A stretch of 64,000 nucleotides of DNA. It comes from Usnea hakonensis. Lineage: Eukaryota > Ascomycota > Lecanoromycetes > Lecanorales > Parmeliaceae. The notes under the pieces were generated by a model. The model was not told where the DNA came from. It worked only from the letters and a program-made list of their open reading frames with translations, and did no database searches. Every line of letters begins with the position of its first letter. Positions within the stretch are counted from its first letter, which is position 1. Positions 12,612-22,376 of the stretch are shown one piece after another. The stretch lies in contig BLJB01000007.1 of NCBI GenBank assembly GCA_013423325.1, positions 153,198 to 217,197 of the forward strand, read 5' to 3'. A program made the translations under genes and the position numbers.

Positions 12612-13781
12612 ATGCCGCCGCCTAAACGACTAAATCTACTCGACTCGCTACGTATCCCTGCACCCAAAAGCCACCTCGATTACCATCGTATCCTTGCTCC
12701 CACGGCAGGTGTGCGAGTGTCGCCGCTATGTCTCGGTGCGATGAATTTCGGCGACGCCTGGAAAGAAATGTTGGGCGAATGTGACAAGGAGACTTCGTTC
12801 GGCATGCTCGACTACTTCTTCGACAATGGCGGCAATTTCATCGATACAGCGAACAATTATCAAAACGAGGAGACGGAGAAATGGCTTGGTGAGTGGATGG
12901 AGTCCCGTCAGAATCGCGATGAGATTGTCCTCGCCACCAAATTCACCTCGCCCTATCAATCTAGTCCAAAAAGGATCAAGTCCAACTATATCGGCAATTC
13001 TTCGAAGAGCTTGCACGTGTCTCTTGATGCCAGCTTGAAGAAACTTAAGACAAGCTACATCGACCTCCTGTATGTCCACTGGTGGGACTTTACCACCTCG
13101 ATTCCCGAGATCATGAAAGCGCTGCATCATATCGTCGCTTCTGGGAAAGTACTCTACCTGGGCATCAGCGACACACCGGCTTGGATCGTCAGCAAAGCAA
13201 ACGAGTATGCTCGCCAGCAAGGCCTCACCCCATTTAGCGTTTACCAAGGCCTATGGAACGCCGCGGTCCGCGATTTCGAGCGTGACATAATCCCAATGTG
13301 TGAGTCCGAAGGCATGGCTTTGGCGCCATGGGGTTCCCTTGGCCGTGGCGCATTCATGAGCCCGGAGGACTATGAGAAGAAAGAGGGAGGTCGGAGAATT
13401 GGCCAGTCAGAAAATTACATCAAAATCTCCGCAGCTCTCGCAAAAATCGCCAAAGAAAAGGAAACGCTCATCACCAGCATCGCGTTGGCATATGTGAGGG
13501 CCAAATCTCCATATGTTTTTCCCATTGTGGGAGGGCGCAAGATTGAGCACCTGAAGAGCAACATCGAGGCTTTGAGCATCGAACTCAGCGATGAAGAGGT
13601 AGAAGAGATTGACACCGCCGCGCCTTTCGACGTCGGCTTTCCCATCAGCTTCCTTTTCGAGTACGGGGATGCTCCGAAGTTCAATCTCAGGATGACTCCT
13701 AGTGATATACCACTTCTGAAGGCTGGAGGTACCTTGGACTGTGTACCGAAAAGCAAGGCCCCGAAGCCTCACAAGGAGTGA
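12612..13781 (+). CDS. Aldo-keto reductase, aryl-alcohol dehydrogenase / norsolorinate-reductase type
   Basis: This single-exon gene encodes 389 residues, the usual length for the fungal AKR9 group (AAD and norsolorinic acid reductase homologues). These are cytosolic NADPH-dependent enzymes that reduce aromatic aldehydes or ketones. The family tetrad is visible: Asp78 and Tyr83 in FIDTANNY, Lys110 in LATKF and His156 in LYVHWWD. The start LCLGAMNFG and the late PIVGGRKIEHL cofactor-loop motif also fit. The frame is open from a TTG at 12600, but the first ATG is at 12612 and is taken as the start. A TATA box lies about 70 bases upstream. The substrate cannot be inferred. The gene is the first intact one after the RIP block and points towards the aminotransferase. 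Confidence 0.93.
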   Translation: MPPPKRLNLLDSLRIPAPKSHLDYHRILAPTAGVRVSPLCLGAMNFGDAWKEMLGECDKETSFGMLDYFFDNGGNFIDTANNYQNEETEKWLGEWMESRQNRDEIVLATKFTSPYQSSPKRIKSNYIGNSSKSLHVSLDASLKKLKTSYIDLLYVHWWDFTTSIPEIMKALHHIVASGKVLYLGISDTPAWIVSKANEYARQQGLTPFSVYQGLWNAAVRDFERDIIPMCESEGMALAPWGSLGRGAFMSPEDYEKKEGGRRIGQSENYIKISAALAKIAKEKETLITSIALAYVRAKSPYVFPIVGGRKIEHLKSNIEALSIELSDEEVEEIDTAAPFDVGFPISFLFEYGDAPKFNLRMTPSDIPLLKAGGTLDCVPKSKAPKPHKE

Positions 13782-14362
13782 AGTCTCGGATTGTATCTGT
13801 CTAGCTCGAAGAATAAGCGGGGGTGAACCTCTAGTCTGTCAGGTTGAACGGTATATAATTGTGGTGAAAGGTTTGAATCTGTTGCGAACACAACATATGC
13901 AACGTTGGCAAGTAGCCATGAATAGATCATGAATTGAAGTACGTTCGGGTGAAAAGTCTGCCTTAGCCGGTTCTCTCCTACCCGCCCACGGGCCACAGCC
14001 GCACAGCCGGCTTGATCAACGACCATCGTTCACTTTGCCTTCGCTTCTAGCTACTATGCCATAGCCTATGCTCTATCAGGTCTACTGCCACATTATCTGA
14101 AACAATGGAGATCATCGAACCAGGGTTCGCCGTATCCCAGAGCGGGAGTGGCTTTTCTCTATCCACTACTCTTTTTCCTCTCCAGGCCAGTCTAAAAGCG
14201 ACCTCGCTCTGACGGCTTTTCTATATATATTGCTTTCGGGCACAGTGTTGCCTTTTTGATTACAGAGTTTCGAGTATTTGATTGCATGTAATTTACAAAA
14301 CTTCGTTCTCGTTCTATCTTGTTGCTCATTTTATCGAGAGAAAATCCCTCTCACCCTAGAAC
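13782..14362. promoter_or_regulatory. Intergenic; promoter of the aminotransferase
   Basis: No gene is visible. A TATA-like CTATATATAT lies at 14221-14230, about 135 bases before the aminotransferase ATG. The final 90 bases before the ATG contain pyrimidine-rich stretches, as is common in fungal leaders. Confidence 0.5.
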
Positions 14363-15817
14363 ATGGCACCCCACAGCACCACCGACGATGCGATCCTCAC
14401 TCCCGACTCGACCACTCCATCACACGGCTTCCAAACCTCCGCCACACAAGCGAAATCATCTCCGAATCCCGCCATCCTCCACCGATCCCTCAATCACCAA
14501 CCCGACAATGTAGTCCACGCCTCAGGCATCCACCTCACCCTATCATCCAACCGCACCATCATCGACGCCTGCGGCGGCGCCGCCGTCGCCTGCATCGGCC
14601 ACAACAACGAAGAAGTGCTCGCGGCAGCGACCCAACAAATGCGAAACGTAAGCTACGTGCACACAGGCGCCTACACGACCACGGCCGCGGAATCCCTCGC
14701 CTCCATCGTCCTCGACGGCAACCCCCACGGGCTCGAAAAAGCCTTCTTCGTAGGCAGCGGCAGCGAAGCCATGGACGCAGCCATGAAACTAGCGCGGCAG
14801 TACTTCTTCGAGACCGGCCGCCCCGAGCGCAGAAACTTCGTCGCCCGGAAACAGGGCTATCACGGCACGACAATCGGCGCCATGTCCCTCTCGAGCAACC
14901 TCCCCCGAAAAGTGCCGTACGAGCCGCTCCTGCTCCCCAACGTCTCCCACGTAAGCCCCGCCTACGCCTACCAATACTAACACCCCCACGAATCAGAATC
15001 CCAATACGTCCAGCGCCTCACCTCCGAACTTGACGCCGAATTCCGCCGCCTCGACCCCTCCACCATAATCGCCTTCGTCGCCGAACCCCTCGTCGGCGCC
15101 ACATCCGGCTGCGTGCCCGCCCCCCGCGGCTACTTCCACTCCATCCGGCAACTCTGCACGCGCTACTCCATCCTGCTAATCCTCGACGAAGTAATGTGCG
15201 GCACCGGCCGCACGGGATCCTATTTCGCCTTCGCACAGGAGGGCATCGTGCCGGATATTGTGACCATCGGGAAAGGATTGGGAGGCGGGTATGCGCCCAT
15301 TGCGGGGGTGTTGGTGGGTGGGAAGGTAGTGCAGGGATTGAGGGACGGGACGGGCATGTTCAATCACGGACAGACGTATCAAGCGCATCCACTGAGTTGC
15401 GCGAGCGCCTTGGCCGTCCAGAAGATCATCCAGCGCGACGGACTAGTGCAGCGGTGCGCGCAGATGGGTGTGCTCCTCGAGCGCGCCTTACGCGATGCGT
15501 TACAGCATAAGAAATACGTCGGGGATATCCGCGGACGGGGTCTATTTTGGGGGATCGAGTTCGTGCGGGATAGAGCGAGCAAGGAGTCGTTTGAGCCGGG
15601 GGTGGAGTTTGGAGCCAGGGTGCAGAGGAGGGCGTATGAGTTTGGGGTGGCGGTTTATCCGGGGCAAGCGACGGTGGATGGCGTGAGGGGGGATCATGTG
15701 CTTGTTGCGCCGCCGTATACGGTGACGGAGGGGGAGGTGCGGGTGATTGTGGGGGTGGTGAGGGAGGCGTATGAGGGGGTTGAGAGGGATGTTGATTGTG
15801 GTGGGGGGTTGGTGTGA
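14363..15817 (+). CDS. Class-III PLP aminotransferase with an internal stop or intronised exon
   Basis: The reading frame runs 485 codons from ATG 14363 to TGA 15817, broken only by a TAA at 14978-14980. Class-III (ornithine/GABA-type) features are in order: GSGSEAMDAAMK, YHGTTIGAMS, ILDEVMCGTGRTG, and TIGKGLGGGYAPIAG with the PLP lysine at 15272-15274. These enzymes transfer an amino group from an amino-acid donor to a keto or aldehyde acceptor. Residues on both sides of the stop look like normal family sequence in the same frame. The stop also lies in TACTAAC, between a GTAAGC donor (14951) and a CAG acceptor (15013). Removing 14951-15013 (63 bp) keeps the frame but deletes 20 family-like residues. 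The gene is therefore a nonsense allele or pseudogene, a sequencing error, or a case where coding sequence became an intron. Its specificity is unknown. Confidence 0.8.
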
Positions 15818-16900
15818 GGAGGGGTGGTATGTAGACAATTTCTTCATTGAAGAGTTATGCAGTATGAGTATCTCCATATCCCTCCCCACCCTCGATCCCC
15901 CTCCTCCAACCCAATCCAAGTCCCAGCCTATATATATCAACCCCAACTCCCTCCCTGCACCCCCAAAGTATTTAATTAATTACAATGATTTATTTCTCGA
16001 TGGTTGACACATTGTTCGCCCATGACCGATGCACAACCATTCCCCATATCGAACCTCAACATCCCACCCTATCATCTCCACTCTCTAACAACAACAACAA
16101 CAACACTAAAGAACCCCCCCCCTATCTCCCACCCTCTACCTCCTACCCTCCACCCACCCACCCTCATAATCACCGCAACCCCCTCCCCCACCCTCCAACT
16201 CTAACTCCAGAAATGCTCGTCTTGCACTTACCACTCCCATCACTCTTCAGTACTTTCACAATCCAACCCCCCACCCCGCTGTGGAACACGATCGCGCAGG
16301 AAATATCGCAGTGTAGTGTAGTGCAGTATGTTTTGTTTTGTTGTTTGGGGTGAGTAGGAATCGGGTTTTTTCGGCGGTATGTATATAAGGGGTTTGGGAT
16401 GCGGGGAGGATGGTGAGGTGGGGATGGGTTTATGAGGGGGGGAGTGTAGAAAGGGAAGGGAAGGGAGGGGAAGTAGTAGGAGGCACCTATATCAAAGGGG
16501 GGATGGAAAAAAAAGAGAAAAGAGGAAGTGTATGAGTATATTGTACGAAGAAACAAAACCTCACCCCGCCCAAGTCAAAAATGTGTAGTGCATGCGCGTA
16601 AAGCACGAAGGCTGGTACCATATTAGCTGCTAACACTTTAAACCAGTAAGTCACCCACTCAGACAAATAGACATACAAACAGCATCAGCATCAGCATATA
16701 AGCACGATGGTTTGGGAGCTATAAGGAACTCCCTCTTGCCCTTCTCCCTCTCGCCCTTCCACCACTCCCTGATCATGACCACCAAAAAAGAATACAAACT
16801 CCATCACTCACTCATACAAACCGAACCCACCGCACTCCCTCCCCCGCCCAATTTCCTATAAGTGATCTCAAACCCCCAGTATGCGAAACCTCCATCACCG
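15818..16900. other. Intergenic, C-rich then G-rich low complexity
   Basis: No gene is supported. From about 15870 to 16270 the plus strand is strongly pyrimidine/C-rich with short AAC repeats (16088-16105). From about 16340 to 16520 it is G-rich. Open frames here are proline-rich artefacts. Confidence 0.6.
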
Positions 16901-16904
16901 TACC

Positions 16905-17275
16905 AATGTGTCACTTCACCTTTGTGTCACTTTAATTCTTCACATCTCAAGACAATGGCTATCATTCATAGCTGGAAAGTGAATACCTCCAATCGATATA
17001 AAGTCACTGTCAGTGCACCATTCATGTCGCTCTTTTATTCCTGGAAAAGGCTGTGGGAGGACAATGTTGTCACCGGGGCGTTTCGATGTCATTTATAATT
17101 CTTTTGTCACTGTACCGTTGTAGTCACTTATAGTTTTGTCTGCGGAGTATCTTTGTCTCTGCGAGTATTATTAGCTGGCTGATCCTAATGTCACTGCTTC
17201 GTTCAATTCACTTATAGCGTGGTCTGTCTGCATAGAATCATTTGTTCCGGCACTATCATTGCCTCAAAGTCACTT
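16905..17275 (+). promoter_or_regulatory. Cluster of GTCAC motifs
   Basis: GTCAC occurs eight times on the plus strand in about 365 bases, at 16909, 16926, 17003, 17069, 17106, 17123, 17190 and 17270. Random expectation for one strand is about 0.4. Most copies read GTCACTT or GTCACTG, and TCACTTATAG occurs twice (17124 and 17208). The cluster lies 440-800 bases upstream of the gene starting at 17710 and may be a binding-site array or a decayed minisatellite. Confidence 0.45.
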
Positions 17276-17709
17276 TTCCGTTTTTCACTGTGTTGGTGGA
17301 TATCCAACACTATATATAAATATTCACCCGCTGTTACGCAGAGTGAATGCAGTGACTGCATTCCGGCACGGTTATAAATTTCTCGCTCGTCCTCGCACCA
17401 TCCTCCTCTTCTCTATACAATCCTACACCTCACAATTATCTCCTTAGCCGGCCTTGCTCATACAGCTTGTCCAGCTACTTCGCCATCAGCGGATTGCATC
17501 TTGCATTGTTCGAGACAGTTCTTCTTTGCTCCTCCCCTTTGTAGATCGCACCTTACGAAAGTTGTGCCTTCTGTCAAGTCCAGATCCAGCCACAATCATA
17601 CTCTTTTCTCTCTCGCTGCCTCAAGCTCACGTCTTACCCAGCCGAGATTCGAAGCAAGTCAAACTTCCTTCCTCCTTCCCTGCTAAAATAGATTGGAAGG
17701 GATCAGAGA

Positions 17710-19235
17710 ATGGATGGACCTGGGCCTTCAACACAGGCTGCTCGCGCCCGCAGAGCCTCACGACGGGCTTTAGGTAGGTTCTCATCATGGGAAAAAATCG
17801 CCGGTACCGATAACAGCGTTAGCTGACCAGATCATTTTGACAGGAGAAGCAGCGGCGAGCGCTCAAGAGCGCCAGAGGGCTTCGTTCCCTCAAAGACAGC
17901 CAGGGAAGGATGACGAGAGCGATGGTGAAGACGACGACGACGACAGCGACGACAACGATGACGGTGATGGTGAAGACAAGCCACCAGTCTATCACTACAA
18001 GATCTGGAAGAAGCTCCTGAGACAAGGGAGTATGGGCGGACTCCTCAGATACGGTTTGTTGCTGTGAAGCTCTTTCAGAAATGCTGGTTGACCATTTCAT
18101 AGTCAATCGGCAGCCCGACGCAGGCAGCCATCCCCTGGACAAGACCGCCGTCCATAGCGCCCAGATTACATGGGACCTGACCGACCGGCGGTTTTGGCCT
18201 AGGATCCTCACTCTTTGGGAACGTCCTCTCCCTTGGAACAACCCAAAATATGAGATCGGGGTGTTGAAGTACAAGGGGCGTGTTGTCATCGATTGTGATG
18301 ACAAGCCGATCCGAAATTTTCGGAACCTCCCTCTGACCATATCCTCCAAGGTAGAGGGACTGAGGATGGAGGCGTGGCTAAGAGCCGATAACCGCATCAC
18401 CTTCCCCGATATCGCTGCGCGTATGTGGACGGAGTGGAGTGCTAAGGATGGGAAGGTTGCGCCTAAGTATCGCCACCGTGCTCTGTCGAAGCGGCCGAGC
18501 AACGCCCGAACCAGATGCGGACTTATCAGCTGGCTGAAGAAGAAAGGCAGGGAGGCGCAGACGGAATACATAGATAGCTTCAGGACAGATGCGCAGCGAA
18601 AGGCAAATCTTGGCGTGGGCAGAGATCTCGATCCCCACGAGAAGGCAGGATACTCCTTGCTCGGACTGGATGAGGGCAAGGAAAGCGAAGCTCCGACTCG
18701 ACAAGATCGCATCGAAAAGATAAAGAGGAAAGCTGCATCGGGCGGCACCCTTGTGGCTGCGGCTACGAATACTACGGCTGGTGACGACGACGACGATGTT
18801 TCTGAGGATACAGACGTCGACGAAGCGGTTCAAGAGGCTCAAACTCAGGACCAGGCTGCTGAAGATGACACCGAAGACGACGTCAGCGTGTCCAGCAGCC
18901 TCTTGGATCCCTTTGACTCTCGCAACGACGAGCCGATGGGTCCCGGAGAGGAAGCCTTGCTGGAAGATGCTCTGCGTGACACGGTGGAGCATTTTGTCTC
19001 TTTGACCGGGCAAGAGCCGGCGCTGACCCATCCGGGAGACAACTATTTCTCCCAGTGGGGCATGCTGCAAGAGCAGCTCAGAACCCTGTGGGCGGCTGGA
19101 GGCAACGCCATCGAGGTGCCGAGGTTGAGGGCAAGGGATAGATGGACTGGCGGTATCTCCCAGTACCACCTTGCTGAGTTGATAGAGGGGGAAGAAGACG
19201 ACGAATCCGATTGGACACAGGAGGAAGATGCTTGA
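17710..19235 (+). CDS. Acidic protein of unknown function (three exons)
   Basis: I do not recognise this protein. The model joins 17710-17773, 17844-18053 and 18103-19235. The introns are 70 bp and 49 bp, both GT...AG, and the frame is kept across each. The product is about 468 residues. An Arg/Ala-rich N-terminus is followed by a long Asp/Glu tract (EDDDDDSDDNDDGDGED). A central folded-looking region follows (NRQPDAG, TWDLTDRRFWPRILTLWERPLPW, SKVEGLRMEAWLRADNRITFPDIAARM), then a basic stretch rich in K/R and a second acidic C-terminal half (DDDDDVSEDTDVDE, EEDDESDWTQEEDA). The central block, with phrases like AWLRADNRITFPDIAARM, could be a small DNA- or histone-binding fold, but that is speculative. 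It converges on the PAC4-like gene. Confidence 0.75.
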
Positions 19236-19770
19236 GGTTGTGTCTGCGCTTCGCCATGCGCAAAAGAGGAAACACAGGGCGTTCTTCAACCTCATACGTG
19301 ATTATTGTACACTCCTCACCAAGCAGAGATGACAGAGAGCGTAGCATGATGATTTTACATCAGAACAGACATCTCACCATTATAGTGACTCGTACTAGTT
19401 TGCACACTTGGCTAATGACTTCCGAAGTGCATAGCGGATTTACTGGCAGTTAAGCCACAGCTGGGCAAATTCAGGTAGCATCGAAAAAGGCCACGATTGC
19501 GCAAAAGATATCGCAATGCCCGGTCATGCCGTCAACAGGAGGACTGTTATGTTGTACCTTACCGTAATCGCGCTTCGGGATCTTCGGGATGCTCCACCTT
19601 CTCGTAGGCGTCGAAGACCGTTTGGATGCTTGCAGCATTTTCCCAGCGCAGACTAGCACTAACCCTTCAGCAGCCCTTCGCTGACCTCTTGACTCTCTGA
19701 TTAATTTATCCCACTGGTTGTGCGGCCAACGACCGCTCTGCTTTCAGCTCCGGTGAACCACAGCCCACAC
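19236..19770. other. Intergenic between convergent genes
   Basis: Nothing recognisable lies here. The stretch separates the 3' ends of the acidic-protein gene and the PAC4-like gene and probably holds both 3' untranslated regions. Confidence 0.6.
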
Positions 19771-20333
19771 TCACCGCTTGTCCTCACTCAACAACCCCAT
19801 GATAGCCTCAACCGCAGCCCTCAAAGCCGCCATCTCCTCCTCGACCACCGAGTTCCCGAACAAAGCACTACAGCCCACATAAGCTGGTTTCCCCGTTCTT
19901 CTCGACAGTATTTTCGCTACTCTTGTTGCAAAGTCAATGCTTCCAGGAGCGGCATAGAGAGGTGTGCTGAGGGGTTCTGAGGGCTGCAATCGCTAGAATC
20001 GCAGGTTTTGTCAGTAAAAGTTTTCGTTGAGGAGGAGAGGTCTGGAAGTTGGCAGGGGAAAGGTACATTGGGCATAGAATAGACGAATGATCCCAGGGCG
20101 CTCAGGGAGGAATTGGACGATGGATCTGTTGTTGTCAGGAAGACCATGGTAGATTTCTCGAGGGGTGTGATTTGTATGTGGAGGGTTGTGTGCGGCGAAA
20201 GAGGGAGAGGGACGGCGAGTTGCTGGGGTTGGAGTGGGGGTGATGGCGAAGACGTGTCGGGGGCCGCTATGATTTCGGAAGGTGATTGCGCCAAAGATGG
20301 AGCATCCAAAGACACAGGCATGAGGAGTGGCAT
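19771..20333 (-). CDS. Proteasome assembly chaperone 4 homologue
   Basis: Two exons (20333-20067 and 19992-19771) are separated by a 74 bp intron with a GTACCT donor, a TACTGAC branch point and a TAG acceptor. The product is about 162 residues. It matches the fungal PAC4 (Pba4-type) pattern: PLSPHTTLHIQITPL, a Thr/Ser stretch FLTTTDPSSNSSLSALGSFV, and after the junction PNRLQPSEPLSTPLYAAP, IDFATRVAKILSRRTGKPAYVG and a final EEEMAALRAAVEAI helix. PAC3-PAC4 heterodimers act early in assembly of the 20S proteasome alpha ring. The frame is open upstream to another ATG at 20396, but the Met at 20333 fits the usual length better. The exon junction falls where homologues have PNR followed by PLSTPLY, which supports the model. 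Confidence 0.82.
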
Positions 20334-20720
20334 GTCGAGCGTTAGATAGACGGTGCTGAGGTCTTTCAGTACATGACATGACATCCACTGTGTCATTGGA
20401 TTGCTTTCTACGAGAAATAAAATCTACGGCGGACGACAAAATCAAAGCCGCTTTTGACCTTGCTCTTACAACTACCTAAATACCTCCGGGATCTCCGGGA
20501 TGGAAGTAAAGTCTTCTACTTTTTCTTTGGAAAGAAAGAAAGAACGCGTAGGGCTACGGGGACTGCTCGGGGATCTCTACCTTACTCTAGGGGCCACTTA
20601 CGGAGCTACTATGAGAATAGCATAGAGACTATTTACTTGGAAAATATGAAAAAGCCTTTTTTATAGAGACCGCACACCTAAGAAAAGACTTCACCCTGCC
20701 TCGGCTGACGCTGATATCAT
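20334..20720. other. Intergenic between PAC4-like gene and receptor gene
   Basis: No gene is seen. It should contain the PAC4-like promoter and the 3' end of the receptor gene, since both lie on the minus strand. GGGATCT/GGGATG and AAAGAAAG short repeats occur around 20488-20545. Confidence 0.5.
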
Positions 20721-22376
20721 TCAGACCAGTGTAGCAATTAGATCCCTGTCCTGACTCCTGTGGGGCTCCACAAATCCTGTCTTGTGACTGCCAGGACCCT
20801 CTGGCATCATCTCAAAGCTCCCTGTTTTACTCTTGATCTCATATGGGCCTCGAGACTTCTTCTTTTGGTCGGAATTTATGGAAGAGTATGAGATTATGCT
20901 GCGGATGCTATTAACTACACTCTCAGGCGATAGGCCATGGAACATGGGTTGAAGGGTTGGTAGGCATGCCACAGGGACCGCGACGCCAGTTTCGATGAGG
21001 GACCAGAACATGCCAAGGCTTTCGATGCCAAGGTCATCGGTGGTGGCGAGACCGAAAAATCTTGGATGAGAGAGACCTTTCGAAATAAGTATAAGAGCAG
21101 AAAATTCGTGCAACGACGTACGCGATGAACCGAAACCCTCCGCAAATAATACCATGCGGAAGAAACTCGCAGCGATGACCCTGTCGCACACTTTAGTACG
21201 AAGAACAGTCGACAATCATCCGTGGCTGCATGCTTACATCGAGCCAAGAAGCAACACTCCAGAGACGGCAAGTCTTCGCCGGACTGGCATTTGTAAACGC
21301 CATACCTTTTATCATCAGACATGGTGAGTAAAAGAGCACCGGATACTGACTATTGGCATTGGTAGCACCAGTAAGACTAGATCGGTAAAGACATCTGTAA
21401 CAACGAATCCAACTTGACGGGTTTTCGCGTCGCTGCAGTACTTGAAGGTTACTTGAATAGTTCCCCAGTTGGCCTTGAAATTTGTACCGCATTGAAATAT
21501 GTACAGAAAACCGATAATGATGGTCCATAATATTGTTGCGCCGATCATTGTCCAGCTCACAATGTCGAAGATTTTGCCACGAAAGATTCTTCGATAGAAG
21601 AACAATATCGAGAGCTTGACGAAGCCAAGAGTAAGAATCTGTAACACAAAGAAAGCGTAAACGCACTATGATCATTTGCATCAGCCTGGATCTTGAAAGA
21701 TTTATATGCGCGTTTCAATGTATTCATGAGCTCGTTAGTGTTCGGTGGACAGAGTATCCTAATGAATTGAAGCTGATCTTGTCGGGAACAGGCGCGAAAG
21801 CCAGTACTCAGTACGACAACTGGTTTTGGGATACTAACGTGCGTTGTCGAAGCAGCTTTGAGATCACTTATCGATAGGAATACACTGCCAAACCGTCGCT
21901 TGGCTGCTAAGAAGTAGAGTATCTTCAAGTCTACACACGGTGTCACGACGAGTGGACATCATGCGGTGACTGACCTTCTGGAGCAATATCGACTTCTCGA
22001 TCCCCCCATCATCGAAAAATGCGGCGGTGTTTGGCGGCGCTGAGTGAGAGCCGATGGTATGTTTAGCACCGCCTGTACGGAACGATCAACTCAAAGCAGC
22101 ATTCGAGAAACAGAAAATACCTTACCGATGATTGTGACGATGCAACTTGCGGTCAAGAAGATCTGAGAGCCCATGATTCTCTATTAGAGGCTGTCCGATA
22201 AGTAGTAAAGCTCCTACGAATTTCCATACCAGAGCAACAGCTATCAGCCAATCATCCGCACCAAGCGCAACCTTTCTGTCTCGTCTGATAAAAAATCGCA
22301 GAGACACTGCCACAATACCAAGTACAATAAAAACAATGCTGGTAGCTAACACGCTTGCCTCGTTGACATAAGTCAT
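20721..22376 (-). CDS. Pth11-like rhodopsin-domain membrane protein (putative GPCR)
   Basis: A multi-exon gene encodes a seven-helix protein of about 364 residues with the fungal rhodopsin (Pth11/SAT4-like) pattern. The supported exons are 22376-22230, 22180-22126, 22072-21975, 21638-21351, 21305-21238, 21180-21137 and 21076-20721. A short exon near 21922-21884 is less certain, as it would leave an intron of about 245 bp. Motifs in order are RRDRKVALGADDWLIAVAL, LGFVKLSILFFYRRIF, VVTDVFTDLVLLVLPMPIV, WRLQMPVRRRLAVSGVLLLG, and MFWSLIETGVAVPVACLP for the last helix. A polar Lys/Glu-rich tail follows. Such proteins sit in the plasma membrane and some sense surface or nutrient cues; no ligand is implied here. 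Frame is kept across every listed junction. Confidence 0.85.

Noticed and set aside
12726..13247. 173-codon minus-strand frame antisense to the aldo-keto reductase
   Set aside because: It is a shadow of the strongly supported plus-strand gene, with no motif of its own.
18378..19295. 305-codon minus-strand frame antisense to the acidic protein gene
   Set aside because: Open because the sense strand is rich in GA codons. The plus-strand model has coherent introns and composition.
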